Of a stretch of 64,000 bases of DNA, positions 1 through 8,249 are shown one piece after another (the first letter of the stretch is position 1; each line of letters begins with the position of its first letter). The DNA comes from BS150m-G50 sp964501185 [NCBI: uncultured Bacteroidia bacterium] (lineage in GTDB: Bacteria; CAIWAD01; BS150m-G50): contig CAZCRT010000012.1 of the NCBI GenBank assembly GCA_964501185.1, positions 12,093 to 76,092 on the forward strand. Direction: 5' to 3'. The notes under the pieces are model-generated. The model was not told the DNA's origin. It worked only from the letters and a program-made list of their open reading frames with translations, and searched no databases. The translations under genes were made by a program, and so were the position numbers.

Positions 1-83
1 CAGGTGTACCGATTACGAATTATGGAATTCTCTTTGCCTGGGTGAATGGTATTCTGGAACGGGCTCTGGAAAAGTTAACCTGA
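1..83 (+). CDS. hydF: C-terminal end of [FeFe]-hydrogenase maturation GTPase HydF (partial)
   Basis: The window opens inside a gene whose last 26 codons are read in the frame starting at base 3 and end at the TGA at 81-83. The peptide contains 'GVPITNYGILFAWVNGILERA', which resembles, from memory, the end of HydF ('..VPITNYG....GILERA..'). HydF is the GTPase and scaffold on which the 2Fe subcluster of [FeFe] hydrogenase is assembled. The call is supported by hydE lying 0.75 kb downstream on the same strand. Only the tail is visible, so the GTPase domain and the cluster-binding cysteines cannot be checked. Confidence 0.65.
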   Translation, partial: GVPITNYGILFAWVNGILERALEKLT

Positions 84-106
84 GTAGATCACGACAGGAG
101 ATTACA

Positions 107-799
107 ATGACTTCCACAAATCCCTATGTAACACGAAAGCTCTTCTCCTTTTTCCGCGAGCTGAAGCAGAACAACACCCGTGCCTGGTTTCAGGACAACA
201 AACAGCGCTATGAGACCGATGTCCGGGAGCCATTGCTGCAGTTTATCAGCGATTTTGCCCCCAGTTTGAGACGAATCAGCCCCTACCTGGTTTGTGATAC
301 ATCCCGTGCCGGTGGCTCACTGTTTCGCATCCACCGCGACGTACGGTTCGCGAAAGATAAAACACCCTATAAAACCGGAGCGGGTATCCACTTTCGTCAC
401 GCGCAGGGAAAGGATGTTCACGCGCCCGGCTACTACCTGCACCTGGAACCGGGAGCAGTCTTCGCCGGTGCCGGAATCTGGCAGCCGGATACGCAGACAC
501 TTACCGGAATTCGGGAAGCGATTGTAGCCAATCCAGCACGCTGGCAGAAGATCACCGGCAAAAAGCGCAAGCTCCCAATATCACTCTGGGAGGGGGAGCG
601 GTTGAAGAGAGCGCCTCGTGGTTTCGATCCTGACCATCCGCTGCTGGAGGATCTGAAACGCAAAGATTTCATCCTCTCCACAGACTTCACCCGGAAAGCT
701 GTCTGTGCCGAAGATTTCGTGAAGCTGTTTGAACAGTTCTGCCGCGAAACAGCTGACTTCATGCGGTTGCTGACAGAGGCGCTGGGATTGGAATGGTGA
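107..799 (+). CDS. DUF2461 / TIGR02453 family protein
   Basis: A 230-residue cytoplasmic protein without signal peptide or membrane segments. It matches the DUF2461 (TIGR02453) pattern: an N-terminal 'FFRELKQNNTRAWFQDNKQRYE' region, a central 'SLFRIHRDVRFAKDKTPYKTG' block and 'GYYLHLEPGAVFAGAGIWQPD', which cover the whole family length. The biochemical function of this widespread family is not established. It starts 23 bases after the hydF stop and ends 31 bases before hydE, so the three are probably co-transcribed. I know of no role for DUF2461 in hydrogenase assembly, so its place between two maturation genes may be incidental. Confidence 0.9.
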   Translation: MTSTNPYVTRKLFSFFRELKQNNTRAWFQDNKQRYETDVREPLLQFISDFAPSLRRISPYLVCDTSRAGGSLFRIHRDVRFAKDKTPYKTGAGIHFRHAQGKDVHAPGYYLHLEPGAVFAGAGIWQPDTQTLTGIREAIVANPARWQKITGKKRKLPISLWEGERLKRAPRGFDPDHPLLEDLKRKDFILSTDFTRKAVCAEDFVKLFEQFCRETADFMRLLTEALGLEW

Positions 800-830
800 G
801 ACAGACATTCAAACTGACAACGAGAAAACA

Positions 831-1832
831 ATGCTGACCCGTAATGAGATAATCGACTGGCTGCAGGCTGAAGATGCGACGGAACTTTTCCGGGAGGCGG
901 ATAACCTCCGTCAACAGCAGGCCGGTGATCCGGTCTTCTTTCGCGGTATCATCGAATTCTCCAACTACTGTGCGGGCAAATGCGCCTACTGTGGTATCAG
1001 TGCCCTGAACCAGAAGGCGCAACGCTACCGGATGCCGGTTGAAGAAGTAGTCGAGCTGGCTCTCAAAATCGATGCCATGGGGATTAACACGGTCGTGCTG
1101 CAATCCGGTGAGGATCCACATTTTTCCACACCGGAAATGCTACAGGTGATCACCGGGATCAGGAAGCATTCCAACATGGCAATGACCCTCTCTATGGGAG
1201 AGCTTCCTGACGGCGACTATCAGAGACTTCATGACGCGGGAGCCGACCGTTACCTGATGCGCTTTGAAACATCCGATCCGGACCTGTTTGCAGAGCTGCA
1301 TGACGGACATCACCTGGCCACCCGTCTGGAACATATCGAGCAGATTCGGGCAGCCGGTTTCCAGCTCGGCAGCGGCTTTCTGATCGGGCTGCCGGGTCAG
1401 ACCCTGCCTATGCTGGCGGATGACATTCTGCTGACCGCACGTCTGCAACCGCCGATGATTGGTGTTGGCCCCTTTATCTCCCATCCCGAAACGCCTCTCA
1501 GAAACAGTGGTGAAGGTGACCTGGAGCTGGCATTGCGGGTAGTAGCACTATTACGTCTCACAAATCCAACTGCCCATATCCCCGGTACCACTGCACTCGA
1601 CGCACTGGCACCCAACGCCCGTGAACAGGCTCTGCAGGCCGGCGCCAACATCGTCATGCCCAACTTCACTCCCTCCGGGTATCGCGAGCACTACTTCCTC
1701 TATCCCGGCAAACCGCTGGCCTCGGCTGTAGCTGTAGAGAGTTACACATCCATGAAAGAGCGTATTCTCGCCCTCAATCGTCCGATCGGAGAAGGTCGCG
1801 GTGACGCTATATCACTCACACCTGCAGTGTGA
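831..1832 (+). CDS. hydE: [FeFe]-hydrogenase maturation radical SAM protein HydE
   Basis: A 333-residue radical SAM enzyme. The 4Fe-4S binding motif CxxxCxxC is at residues 47-54 (C47, C51, C54), preceded by 'FRGIIEFSNYC' and followed by 'YCGIS.LNQKAQRYRM', the HydE pattern within the BioB/HydE/PylB group. Further family blocks are 'TVVLQSGEDP', 'MRFETSDPDLF', 'SGFLIGLPGQT' and 'ANIVMPNFTPSGYREHYFLYPGK'. HydE acts on the cyanide/CO/dithiolate-bearing diiron precursor during H-cluster synthesis. Biotin synthase is less likely because of the HydE-specific ending and the hydF fragment upstream. The gene implies a [FeFe] hydrogenase elsewhere in the genome and thus an anaerobic, hydrogen-metabolising host. 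Confidence 0.9.
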   Translation: MLTRNEIIDWLQAEDATELFREADNLRQQQAGDPVFFRGIIEFSNYCAGKCAYCGISALNQKAQRYRMPVEEVVELALKIDAMGINTVVLQSGEDPHFSTPEMLQVITGIRKHSNMAMTLSMGELPDGDYQRLHDAGADRYLMRFETSDPDLFAELHDGHHLATRLEHIEQIRAAGFQLGSGFLIGLPGQTLPMLADDILLTARLQPPMIGVGPFISHPETPLRNSGEGDLELALRVVALLRLTNPTAHIPGTTALDALAPNAREQALQAGANIVMPNFTPSGYREHYFLYPGKPLASAVAVESYTSMKERILALNRPIGEGRGDAISLTPAV

Positions 1833-1945
1833 TTTTCCTCACAGCATTATTGAATAAAACAGTTTACTTTATGAACGAGCATTCGACAGGTAGTCTTACT
1901 TAATCGAATAGAATTACTTCCCCAACTGTTTCAGGGAGGCTAACG

Positions 1946-3505
1946 ATGAAGAAACTCACTATTATTCTCAGTCTGGTTCTGACAGCTAATCTGGCTCTGG
2001 CACAGGGTTTTTATCTGATCAGTACCGATCCGGCAGAAGGAGCGGTCAACGTGCCGCAGAGTGCGACAATCAGCTTTACCTTTGACGCCCCCCTGGACAC
2101 AACCTGGCAATTTGGAGATGATGATGAAGGATTGATGCCGATTGCTGTACTGGGACCGGAACCGGAAGATTCTGTGGAGGTGATCGAGTGGTGGGTCAGC
2201 CCTGATCTTACTACAATCTCCATTCAGGTTGAGCACTATATGGAAGGTAACATCTTCTGGCTCGTTATGCTCGCCTATAATGATATCGGTGAACCGTTGA
2301 CTGAACCGGTCTGCCTTCACTACTCGACTTCAGGCACCATGGGCCCCTGGACAGTGTCCGGTACGATTGACGCTGGAGAACTGGACCCCACCTATACTGC
2401 GGTCGGGCTGATGGAGATACCACTCTTCTCTGATGATGAGGGAGGTTGTCTTTACGCAGGAACCCTCGTGCCTGACGACAGCGGTGAGTACACTATTCCC
2501 TATGTCAGCAATGGCATCTGGTGGCCTGTGGCTGCCTACGACCTGAACGGTGACGGCGATATTGATCCGGAATCGGGTGATCTGCTTGGCTTCTGGGATC
2601 CGGACGAGGATATGCAACCTGACAGCTTAGTGGTGGAGGATGGTAATCTGACAGGTATTGATATGACACTGCTGGACTTCTTTGAGGTTGTCACCGTGCA
2701 TGAATACCTCCCGCAAGCCTGGGAGCTGGCGGAGGAGTGGGCTGATGATCAAGAACTGCGGATGATTGGCGCCGGCACTGATATCATCAATCTCGATGGC
2801 ACCGCTCCCGCCTGGGGGTATCTCTTCTGGTCACCCGCAGGGGAGTTCTTTACCAATATCATGATTATGTCGATGTTCAGTCAGGTTGATACTACATCCG
2901 AAATCGGCTTTCCAAATGATATGCTCCCGATACCGGCAGATTTCCTCGACAGCGATGAAGCTATGACAATCGCTTCCGACAATGGTGCACTTGAATTCGA
3001 GCAGGAATACGATCTGATCGAGAGATGGCTGCACGGGGGCAATTTCTATTGGGCATATCCTGAACATGAGGAAGAAACAGTATGGATGGTTGGCTGTCTT
3101 GGTATTGATCCCGATAGCGGTGAAGAGGTAGGATTGCATATCGCTATGGATATCGTCACGGGAGAAATTGTCCAGATCGACTGGGAAGATGTGAACGATC
3201 CTCCTGCCGGGCAACTGCCCCGGAACTTTGAACTGCATCCCAACCACCCCAATCCGTTCAACCCGGTAACGACGATCAGCTATGAGTTGTCTGCACCCGC
3301 AGAAGTTGAGCTGGTGGTTTACAACATCAAAGGGCACGCGGTCAGCACTCTGGTAGAAGGTCCGCAGACCGCCGGATTGCATACATTGCAGTTCGATGGC
3401 AGTGATCTGCCCAGCGGGATCTATTTTTACCAGTTGAATACATGCGAGGACCGCTTGCCAACCAGGAGGTTTAGTCAGACCAGAAGGATGTTGCTCGTCA
3501 AGTAG
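1946..3505 (+). CDS. Secreted protein with Ig-like N-terminus and T9SS type A sorting tail
   Basis: 519 residues with a signal peptide (residues 1-19, ending 'LALA|Q') and a good ribosome site (GGGAGG). The N-terminal 'STDPAEGAVNVPQSATISFTFDAPLD' is a Big_5-like Ig domain. The middle (about 120-415) contains a 'DLNGDGDIDPESGD' loop that resembles a calcium-binding loop and is otherwise unrecognised. The last 90 residues are a typical T9SS type A C-terminal domain: 'HPNHPNPFNPVTTISY', 'YNIKG', 'GIYFYQL' and final 'QTRRMLLVK'. The protein is therefore expected to cross the outer membrane by T9SS and be anchored or released. The segment 'TCEDRLPTRRFSQTRR' near the end is longer than usual; a second, decayed copy of this tail lies just downstream. 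Confidence 0.85.
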   Translation: MKKLTIILSLVLTANLALAQGFYLISTDPAEGAVNVPQSATISFTFDAPLDTTWQFGDDDEGLMPIAVLGPEPEDSVEVIEWWVSPDLTTISIQVEHYMEGNIFWLVMLAYNDIGEPLTEPVCLHYSTSGTMGPWTVSGTIDAGELDPTYTAVGLMEIPLFSDDEGGCLYAGTLVPDDSGEYTIPYVSNGIWWPVAAYDLNGDGDIDPESGDLLGFWDPDEDMQPDSLVVEDGNLTGIDMTLLDFFEVVTVHEYLPQAWELAEEWADDQELRMIGAGTDIINLDGTAPAWGYLFWSPAGEFFTNIMIMSMFSQVDTTSEIGFPNDMLPIPADFLDSDEAMTIASDNGALEFEQEYDLIERWLHGGNFYWAYPEHEEETVWMVGCLGIDPDSGEEVGLHIAMDIVTGEIVQIDWEDVNDPPAGQLPRNFELHPNHPNPFNPVTTISYELSAPAEVELVVYNIKGHAVSTLVEGPQTAGLHTLQFDGSDLPSGIYFYQLNTCEDRLPTRRFSQTRRMLLVK

Positions 3506-3593
3506 TTGTCAAGCGCGCTAAACGTTTCAGGATTGTTCAGACTTGATAACATGCGAATGCAGCCAGACCAACAGGATGTTGCTGGTGAAGTAA
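3476..3593 (+). repeat. Tandem, decayed second copy of a T9SS tail coding sequence
   Basis: The last codons of the upstream gene (3476-3505, reading QTRRMLLVK-stop) recur at 3564-3593 as QTNRMLLVK-stop. That copy sits in a short open stretch (3522-3593) whose peptide also contains 'LITCECSQT', matching 'LNTCED...SQT' of the intact tail. The second copy has no start codon and is cut off by a TAA at 3519-3521, so it is a remnant rather than a gene. Confidence 0.7.
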
Positions 3594-3628
3594 CAACTGA
3601 CGATATCCAGCTGATTTGCATAGCACGA

Positions 3629-3657
3629 GGGAGTGGCGTAGAGCTGCTCCCTTTTTT
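3629..3657 (+). terminator. Probable rho-independent terminator
   Basis: A short stem (GGGAG at 3629-3633 with CTCCC at 3647-3651) is followed directly by six T. It lies 124 bases after the T9SS cargo gene and downstream of the tail remnant. The stem is short, so strength is uncertain. Confidence 0.55.
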
Positions 3658-3680
3658 ACTCCCCTTCTGCTCCTTACAGC

Positions 3681-3709
3681 TTGAACAATTCCCGGGAAAT
3701 CACTATTTT
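3681..3709 (+). promoter_or_regulatory. Candidate sigma-70 type promoter for the protease cluster
   Basis: TTGAAC (3681-3686), a 17-base spacer, and TATTTT (3704-3709) lie about 120 bases before the first protease start. The match to consensus is partial (4 of 6 in each box). Confidence 0.35.
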
Positions 3710-3830
3710 ACAAATATGTATTTGTCGTAGCAGGTTCATTAATATTTCCGTTGTGACAGGTTGTGTCCAAATAACCATTACTATTTTCCAATGATAGACA
3801 ATGTATCGAAACACTATTCAAGGAGGAGTT

Positions 3831-6800
3831 ATGAGTTTATGTCCAAAGACCGTTGTCACACTATTGTCGATACTGGTGGCTGCAACACTGTTGCGAGCCG
3901 GTAATATCACCGACAATCTGGCCGAAGAGATGATGCAACTGGAACCGGGTGAAACCATCAGTACGCTGGTAATGATGGCTCAGCAGTATCCGGCCTGGGA
4001 GCAGAATCTGGCCATGCACAATGCACGGGTTCCACTGGATGAGCGTCACTCGCTGGTCCTGAACGAACTGCATTCGATGGCTGACAACACACAACAGGAG
4101 ATTCGCAGTCATCTCGCACAACGCAGCCTCGACGGTGCGGTGGCGGACTGGCATTCTTTCTACATAGCCAATATGATAGCTGTGGAAGCAGTTCCGGAAG
4201 TTATCAGAGAACTGGAGCAGCGTGATGATGTCGGGGATATCTACTTCGACTATCCGGTAGAAAACTTCGCCCCCATTATCACCCCTCAGAAGGAATCAAA
4301 CGACGGCCGGCCCTCAGGCAACGGGCTTACTGTTGTCAATGCCGACCGGGTCTGGTTCGAACTCGGCATAATTGGCAGTGGCGCGCTGGTATGCAACATT
4401 GACACCGGTGTAGATGGTGCGCATTCTGCCCTGACTGACCGCTGGCGGGGCAACAGTGAGCCTGCCGCCGAGTGCTTCTACGATCCCGTATACGGAAATG
4501 ACTATCCCTACGATTCCGGTTCACACGGTACTCACACCATGGGAACTATAACCGGTATGTCACCGTCGACTGGAGATACAGTCGGTGTGGCTTTCGGTGC
4601 CGAGTGGATCTGCGCGGCGACCATTGATCATCCCGGTGGTGGTGGAATCGAAGGTACTATCGTTCTGGCGCTGCAGTCTTTTGAATGGGCGGTTGACCCG
4701 GATGGTGATCCCGGTACCATGGACGATGTGCCGGATGTGATCAGCAATTCCTGGGGTATTCCGCACGCCTATCGGCCTGAATGTGACGAAACCTACTGGG
4801 TAGCGATCGATAACTGTGAAGCGGCCGGATCTTTTGTTGTATTTGCCGCAGGTAACGAGAGCACTCAGGGGCTACGTTCCCCCTCTTCCCGGGCTACTAC
4901 CGAGTACAGTACTTTCTCTGTAGCCGCATTGAACATAGCAGATCCCGAGAATCCCTATGTGGCTTCCTTCTCAAGCCGCGGGCCCTCAAGTTGTACCGAG
5001 GACCCGGTACTGATGATCAAACCGGAAGTCTCTGCTCCCGGTGTGGATATTTATTCTTCGGTTCCCGGTGGTGGTTATGCCGGTGGCTGGAGTGGTACTT
5101 CGATGGCCTGCCCGCATATTGCCGGCCTGGCTGGGTTGATGCGCAGCGCCAATCCCGGTCTGGATGTTATTACCATGAAGCAGATCATGATGGATACCGC
5201 TATTGATCTTGATGCCAATGGCAACGATAACAACACCGGCTGGGGTATGATAGACAGTTACGAGGCTGTACTGCAGGCGATGACCGGTTACGGCCGAGTC
5301 GAGGGCCATGTAGATGCCGGAACCGGGGAAGCTCTACCCGCACTGGTCAGCGTTGTTGATGGCCCTCAACAGGTGAACGCAAATGGTGATGGTTATTATC
5401 TGATGTCACTGCCCGGTGACGAAAGCTACACTCTGTCTTACAGTTATTTCGGCTATATCACCGATCAGCAGGTAGTCTATGTGGCTGTCGATGATACCGT
5501 TACGGCTGACATGACACTCTACGCCGCTGATAGCGGAACGCTTGAAGGCTATGTCTATGACCCGGACGGACTGCCGGTTATTGGTGCTTCAGTAACCGCT
5601 GTCGGAACACCGCTACCCGAAGTTTATACAAACGGGGATGGTTTTTACACCATGGATATACCGGGTGATGCCTCCTACGACTTCGAAGCGTTTGGTGCAG
5701 GCTGGGGCACACAGGTTGTCAACGATTTCCTGGTCCCGGCTAACATGACCACGCAGCTCGATTTCAATCTCCCTCTGGACCCGATGTTCCTTCCCAGCGG
5801 GCCGGATGCTTATGGCTACATGATCTATGATTCCAACGACGAGATGGGGCCAATCTACAGCTGGACCTCTATCTCTGATGTTGGTACCGTCGTCACACTT
5901 TCCGATGATGATTATGAAACGTTCACGACCGGATTCGATTACGATTTTTACGGAGCCAACTACACCCAGGTCAGCATTGGCTCGAACGGTTATGTAACAC
6001 CGGGGGCCAGCGGTTATACTACTTACTCCAACCAGACTATACCTAATACATCCACACCCAACGGATCACTCTACGGATACTGGGACGACCTGAATCCGAG
6101 CCAGGGTGGTACGGTTTACTACTATTACAACACAGCGACTCATCAGTTCATCGTTGAGTATAACAATGTGCCGTTCTACGGCGGTGGCGGGAATGTCACC
6201 TATCAGATTGTGATACAGGATCCGCTTTACTATCCTTCGATAACCGGTGACGCCCAGTGGCTGGTGTATTACAACAGCATTGATGACCGTGCCAGCGCAA
6301 CTGTCGGTATCGAGAATTCATCAGGAACGGACGGCATTCAGTATGTCTTTGATGGCAATTACGATGAGAACGCCTCACCCATTGAGAATGGACTGGCTCT
6401 TCTGATCACAACCGGCCAGGTCAGTAATGGGCCGCATATCGTTTTCGATCCCCAGCTGATTGACCTGGGTGAGATCTACATCGACCTGCCTCTGGAGGTT
6501 TCCTACCAGATTGTCAATGCCGGTCTCGATCCGCTTGAAGTTACGGACATTGTTGGGGTAACTGCTGACGGAGTCCTGCTTCCTGACCAGACAGTGTTCA
6601 CCGTTGACCCGGTGGGATTCGTCACTAATTCATTCACCATCATTCCTGACCAGGTAGGAGAGTTTTCCGGGTTACTCGTTCACTTCAACAACTCGGATGA
6701 CAATCCCGAAGCAGAACTTGAGATCATTGCGACAGTAAGCCTGGCGCCTGATATTCATGTATCGCCCCCTTCACTTGCTGCAACACTTGCACCGGGTGAA

Positions 6801-8105
6801 ACGGAGAATCAGATACTCACCGTCAGCAACCTGGGCCCCGGTGAACTCACTTTCAATGTGCAGATCGAAGAGCTTGAAGGAATGAATACCTCTGCCGGTA
6901 TTGTTGACCCGATTCAACCTGCCAATGACGGACAGTTCTTCATGACTCATGAAACCAGTGGCCCGAGTGCATCTTATGGTGAATGGGTTCCTGCAGATCC
7001 GGGCAGGGAGAATGACCGCGAAGAGGATATACTGGTAGTTGCGACAACCACGGTTGATGGTTCAGTCCTGCAGGTGTTGAATGATCTCGGCCTGCTCTAT
7101 GATTATGTTAACACTGCAATCTGGGACGACGCACTGTTTGAAGGCTATCCGACGATAATTGTCGCGATGGATGGTGGGACGATAGAGGAGAGCAGTGTGC
7201 TGGCGCTTGCCAACGCAGCTAATGCCGGTGCACAGGTGATTTCTATCGGTGGCACGAACTGGACCCCGTACTACACCGGTATGCAGAACTATATCATCGG
7301 TCACACTGGAGAACAGGGCTGGACCACTTCGAGTACTCCCCACCTGCAGGTAACCGATCCGGGACATCCCCTCGCACAGGGGCTGCCGGCTGAATATACA
7401 TTCAACAACACATCAGCATCTTATTACATGTTACGGGCGAATGATCCGGAAATGTCAACTGCAGCTCACAACGGAGACGGCTGGCCTGATCTCTTTGCCA
7501 AACCTCTGGGTAGCGGCAGTTACGCGGCCTTCCTGAATTCCGCCTATTATTCATACTGGAGCGATGCCAGTGATTATGCCATACTGTCAACAGTAATGAC
7601 CAACATGCTGGGTTATGCTGCGACGAGCTGGTTGAGTGTGGCTCCTCTCGATGGAACTGTGCCAGCCTGGGATGATATTGAACTCGTTGTAACCTTTGAT
7701 GCAACTGATCTCGAAGAGGGTGTATATCACGCCAATATCAATATCACCAGCAATGATCCGGATGAAGCTCTGGTAGTTGTCCCGGCAACACTGACAGTCG
7801 GTTATGGTTGTGAGACACACGACATTCAGATTGTGTCGACGAGCGGGAACAGCGGCATGATCTATCTCAGTATTACCGGTGGTGAGGTTGGTAATCAATA
7901 CGATATCTACCGTAGTGAAGACCCCTACAACTTCTCACCAGTACCCTATGAGACAGTATTGGTTATCGCATCGCCGCAGACCTGGACAGACGGTACTGCC
8001 GGTGAGGAGAAACAGTTCTACCGGGTTGTGGAAACCTGTGATCTCGTAGTGGTTGGCAGTGCTACCACATCACCATCAGCGGTAGATGAGAATGTAGACG
8101 AGTAA
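3831..8105 (+). CDS. Secreted subtilisin-like (S8) serine protease, multidomain, 1424 aa
   Basis: I start at ATG 3831, preceded by AGGAGG, rather than the in-frame ATG at 3801, because this gives a clean signal peptide (MSLCPKTVVTLLSILVAATLLRAG). An I9-like propeptide spans about 25-140. The S8 catalytic triad is complete: D191 in 'NIDTGVDG', H232 in 'GSHGTHTMGT', S424 in 'SGTSMACPH'. Behind it come two carboxypeptidase-regulatory-like domains (about 483-650), an aromatic-rich domain (650-857), an ASH-like Ig domain, a Rossmann/GATase-like domain (about 1060-1260), a further Ig domain and a C-terminal FnIII-like domain. The end ('..DENVDE') is not a T9SS type A tail. The propeptide is nearly identical to that of the next protease. 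It probably degrades extracellular protein; the substrate is unknown. Confidence 0.9.
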   Translation: MSLCPKTVVTLLSILVAATLLRAGNITDNLAEEMMQLEPGETISTLVMMAQQYPAWEQNLAMHNARVPLDERHSLVLNELHSMADNTQQEIRSHLAQRSLDGAVADWHSFYIANMIAVEAVPEVIRELEQRDDVGDIYFDYPVENFAPIITPQKESNDGRPSGNGLTVVNADRVWFELGIIGSGALVCNIDTGVDGAHSALTDRWRGNSEPAAECFYDPVYGNDYPYDSGSHGTHTMGTITGMSPSTGDTVGVAFGAEWICAATIDHPGGGGIEGTIVLALQSFEWAVDPDGDPGTMDDVPDVISNSWGIPHAYRPECDETYWVAIDNCEAAGSFVVFAAGNESTQGLRSPSSRATTEYSTFSVAALNIADPENPYVASFSSRGPSSCTEDPVLMIKPEVSAPGVDIYSSVPGGGYAGGWSGTSMACPHIAGLAGLMRSANPGLDVITMKQIMMDTAIDLDANGNDNNTGWGMIDSYEAVLQAMTGYGRVEGHVDAGTGEALPALVSVVDGPQQVNANGDGYYLMSLPGDESYTLSYSYFGYITDQQVVYVAVDDTVTADMTLYAADSGTLEGYVYDPDGLPVIGASVTAVGTPLPEVYTNGDGFYTMDIPGDASYDFEAFGAGWGTQVVNDFLVPANMTTQLDFNLPLDPMFLPSGPDAYGYMIYDSNDEMGPIYSWTSISDVGTVVTLSDDDYETFTTGFDYDFYGANYTQVSIGSNGYVTPGASGYTTYSNQTIPNTSTPNGSLYGYWDDLNPSQGGTVYYYYNTATHQFIVEYNNVPFYGGGGNVTYQIVIQDPLYYPSITGDAQWLVYYNSIDDRASATVGIENSSGTDGIQYVFDGNYDENASPIENGLALLITTGQVSNGPHIVFDPQLIDLGEIYIDLPLEVSYQIVNAGLDPLEVTDIVGVTADGVLLPDQTVFTVDPVGFVTNSFTIIPDQVGEFSGLLVHFNNSDDNPEAELEIIATVSLAPDIHVSPPSLAATLAPGETENQILTVSNLGPGELTFNVQIEELEGMNTSAGIVDPIQPANDGQFFMTHETSGPSASYGEWVPADPGRENDREEDILVVATTTVDGSVLQVLNDLGLLYDYVNTAIWDDALFEGYPTIIVAMDGGTIEESSVLALANAANAGAQVISIGGTNWTPYYTGMQNYIIGHTGEQGWTTSSTPHLQVTDPGHPLAQGLPAEYTFNNTSASYYMLRANDPEMSTAAHNGDGWPDLFAKPLGSGSYAAFLNSAYYSYWSDASDYAILSTVMTNMLGYAATSWLSVAPLDGTVPAWDDIELVVTFDATDLEEGVYHANINITSNDPDEALVVVPATLTVGYGCETHDIQIVSTSGNSGMIYLSITGGEVGNQYDIYRSEDPYNFSPVPYETVLVIASPQTWTDGTAGEEKQFYRVVETCDLVVVGSATTSPSAVDENVDE

Positions 8106-8130
8106 ACGAATGTCAGTGTAATAAACATAA

Positions 8131-8162
8131 CGGGGGCTCCAGTTTGTGAGCCCCCTCTTTTT
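8131..8162 (+). terminator. Rho-independent terminator after first protease
   Basis: Perfect 8-bp stem GGGGGCTC (8132-8139) / GAGCCCCC (8148-8155), loop of 8, then a pyrimidine and T run. It ends transcription 25 bases after the stop codon. Confidence 0.85.
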
Positions 8163-8249
8163 CGCCACCGGTTATGGTTGAATATGTAATAATGGACTCA
8201 GTAACCGACGAAGAGAGTTATTAAAGGGAATTTTATCAAGGAGGATGCT

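Noticed and set aside
3506-3730. 74-codon open frame after the T9SS cargo gene
   Set aside because: Its codons cross the decayed tail copy in another frame and run through the probable terminator; no ribosome site.
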